From Actinomycetes bacterium (GTDB lineage: Bacteria; Actinomycetota; Actinomycetes; Propionibacteriales; Propionibacteriaceae), in assembly GCA_023436925.1 (NCBI GenBank), contig JAEZHJ010000030.1, positions 1-5,572 on the forward strand: 5,572 nt of DNA, written 5' to 3'. The translations under genes and the position numbers were made by a program. Under the pieces are notes generated by a model. It was given only the letters and a program-made list of their open reading frames with translations, had not been told where the DNA came from and made no database searches. Below, in pieces: positions 4,863 through 5,572 of the stretch; positions within the stretch are counted from its first letter, which is position 1, and every line of letters starts with the position of its first letter.

Positions 4863-5572
4863 TCAGGGTCGAGGGGTGCGATCGCGCCAGCCGGCCCGTC
4901 CGGCGATCGTGAGGCCCACGATCCGCGACACAGCCACGGCGAGGAACATCATCCCCGCCACCTGTTGCACCATCACCACCGAGCGCGCCAGCGGGGTGAC
5001 CGGGACGACGTCCGACAGGCCGGTGCTGCTCATCGTCGTGGTGGACAGGAACAGCAGTTCCAGCCAGGTCCGCTGCTCCAGCGGGTCGACGGCGGCCACG
5101 AAGGAGCCGGGGACGACGCCCTGCACCGCCGAGTAGGCGTAGGCCCACAGCCAGACCGCGACGGTGAAGGTGGCGCCGATCGCCCAGATCTCGTCGCCGG
5201 TCACCTCCTCGTCGGCGAACATGTACCGCAGCAAGCCGATCAGCGTGTACGCGTAGAAAGCGACGTGCACGACGTCGGAGATCAGGTGCCAGGGCTGCGT
5301 GCCGCCCAGGGCCCAGTCCGTGATGGTGAGCGCGACCGCCGGCACGCCGATCAGGAGCCCCAGCCACGTGTAGGCCGGGGTGGCGCGGACGACCGCCAGG
5401 GCGAGCACCACGACGAGCATCCCGAACAGGGAAAGGCCGAGCCGGCCGAGCGAGTTGGCCGGGGAGTCGTCGACGAAGGCGTAGAGCAGGATGCCGAGCA
5501 ATTGCACGACGAGGAGCACAGCGGAGGGGGTGTTCCGCACCCACCGCCAGGCGCGGACCAGCCGGTGCTGCA
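4863..5572 (-). CDS. Six-helix ion channel family protein with non-canonical selectivity filter, N-terminus outside the window
   Basis: 235 residues are visible. The frame is open through the right edge, so the true start probably lies outside; a GTG at 5540 is possible but has no good ribosome binding site and would remove the residues QHRLVRAWRW. Helices fall near visible residues 17-34, 43-62, 68-87, 97-118, 127-150 and 199-221. The layout of S5 (VTGDEIWAIG to VVPGSF), pore loop LLFLSTTTMSSTGLSDVVP (172-190) and S6 matches the two-helix pore module (Ion_trans_2) of prokaryotic K+ channels. TMSSTGLSDVVP aligns without gaps to the canonical TLTTVGYGDxxP, so the GYG filter is replaced by GLS (184-186) while the Thr, Gly and Asp frame is kept. 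The fourth helix lacks an arginine ladder, so voltage gating is not expected. The C-terminus after S6 is only about 14 residues, with no RCK or cyclic-nucleotide domain. K+ selectivity is therefore uncertain; a cation channel or a channel-derived protein are alternatives. Confidence 0.84.
   Translation of the reverse strand, partial: QHRLVRAWRWVRNTPSAVLLVVQLLGILLYAFVDDSPANSLGRLGLSLFGMLVVVLALAVVRATPAYTWLGLLIGVPAVALTITDWALGGTQPWHLISDVVHVAFYAYTLIGLLRYMFADEEVTGDEIWAIGATFTVAVWLWAYAYSAVQGVVPGSFVAAVDPLEQRTWLELLFLSTTTMSSTGLSDVVPVTPLARSVVMVQQVAGMMFLAVAVSRIVGLTIAGRAGWRDRTPRP

Noticed and set aside
4783..5544. 253-residue minus-strand frame overlapping the channel gene
   Set aside because: Arg/Gly/His-rich shadow; the channel frame has clear helices and the pore motif.
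1..5572. Search for tRNA, rRNA, CRISPR repeats, insertion-sequence ends, toxin-antitoxin pairs or phage genes
   Set aside because: None seen by eye: no regularly spaced repeats, no terminal inverted repeats with target duplications, and every stretch over 300 bases is covered by a supported gene.

Overview
The window looks like ordinary chromosomal DNA from a high-GC actinobacterium. The reasons are very strong G/C preference at third codon positions, dense shadow reading frames, -10 elements of the TANNNT/CANNNT type placed a few bases before start codons without a Shine-Dalgarno sequence (leaderless style), and protein families typical of Actinobacteria. I cannot name the genus. I see no tRNA, rRNA, CRISPR array, insertion sequence or phage gene.

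Layout, left to right. Positions 1-651 (minus) hold the N-terminal 217 residues of an aminoglycoside-phosphotransferase-fold kinase that runs off the left edge. A 139-bp divergent intergenic region (652-790) carries a perfect 16-bp palindrome and candidate -10 elements for both directions. Next comes a two-component pair on the plus strand: a membrane histidine kinase with a HisKA_3-type H-box (791-1969) and, 5 bp downstream, a NarL/LuxR-type response regulator (1975-2643). The regulator converges on a 12-helix-type MFS transporter on the minus strand (2640-3908). The transporter is divergent, across 117 bp, from a small LsrG-like ABM-fold monooxygenase or isomerase (4026-4331, plus). That gene in turn converges on an unrecognised four-helix membrane protein (4328-4786, minus). 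After a 76-bp gap with two inverted repeats comes a six-helix ion-channel protein (4863 to the right edge, minus) whose selectivity filter reads STGLSD where a K+ channel has TVGYGD.

How the genes may work together is mostly inference. The kinase and regulator are clearly one signalling unit. Their signal and targets are unknown; the tail-to-tail transporter and the palindrome upstream of the kinase are natural candidate targets. The transporter and the ABM protein share a divergent control region with mirrored AGACTGGA motifs, so they may be co-regulated. The small membrane protein has its own operator-like inverted repeat next to its ribosome binding site.

The most distinctive structural trait is that both convergent gene pairs overlap by exactly 4 bp through their stop codons, and each has a GC-only inverted repeat at or just after the plus-strand stop, inside the last codons of the minus-strand gene. 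I found no convincing new multi-gene system. The best leads are the altered channel filter, the operator-like palindromes and these overlapping gene ends.
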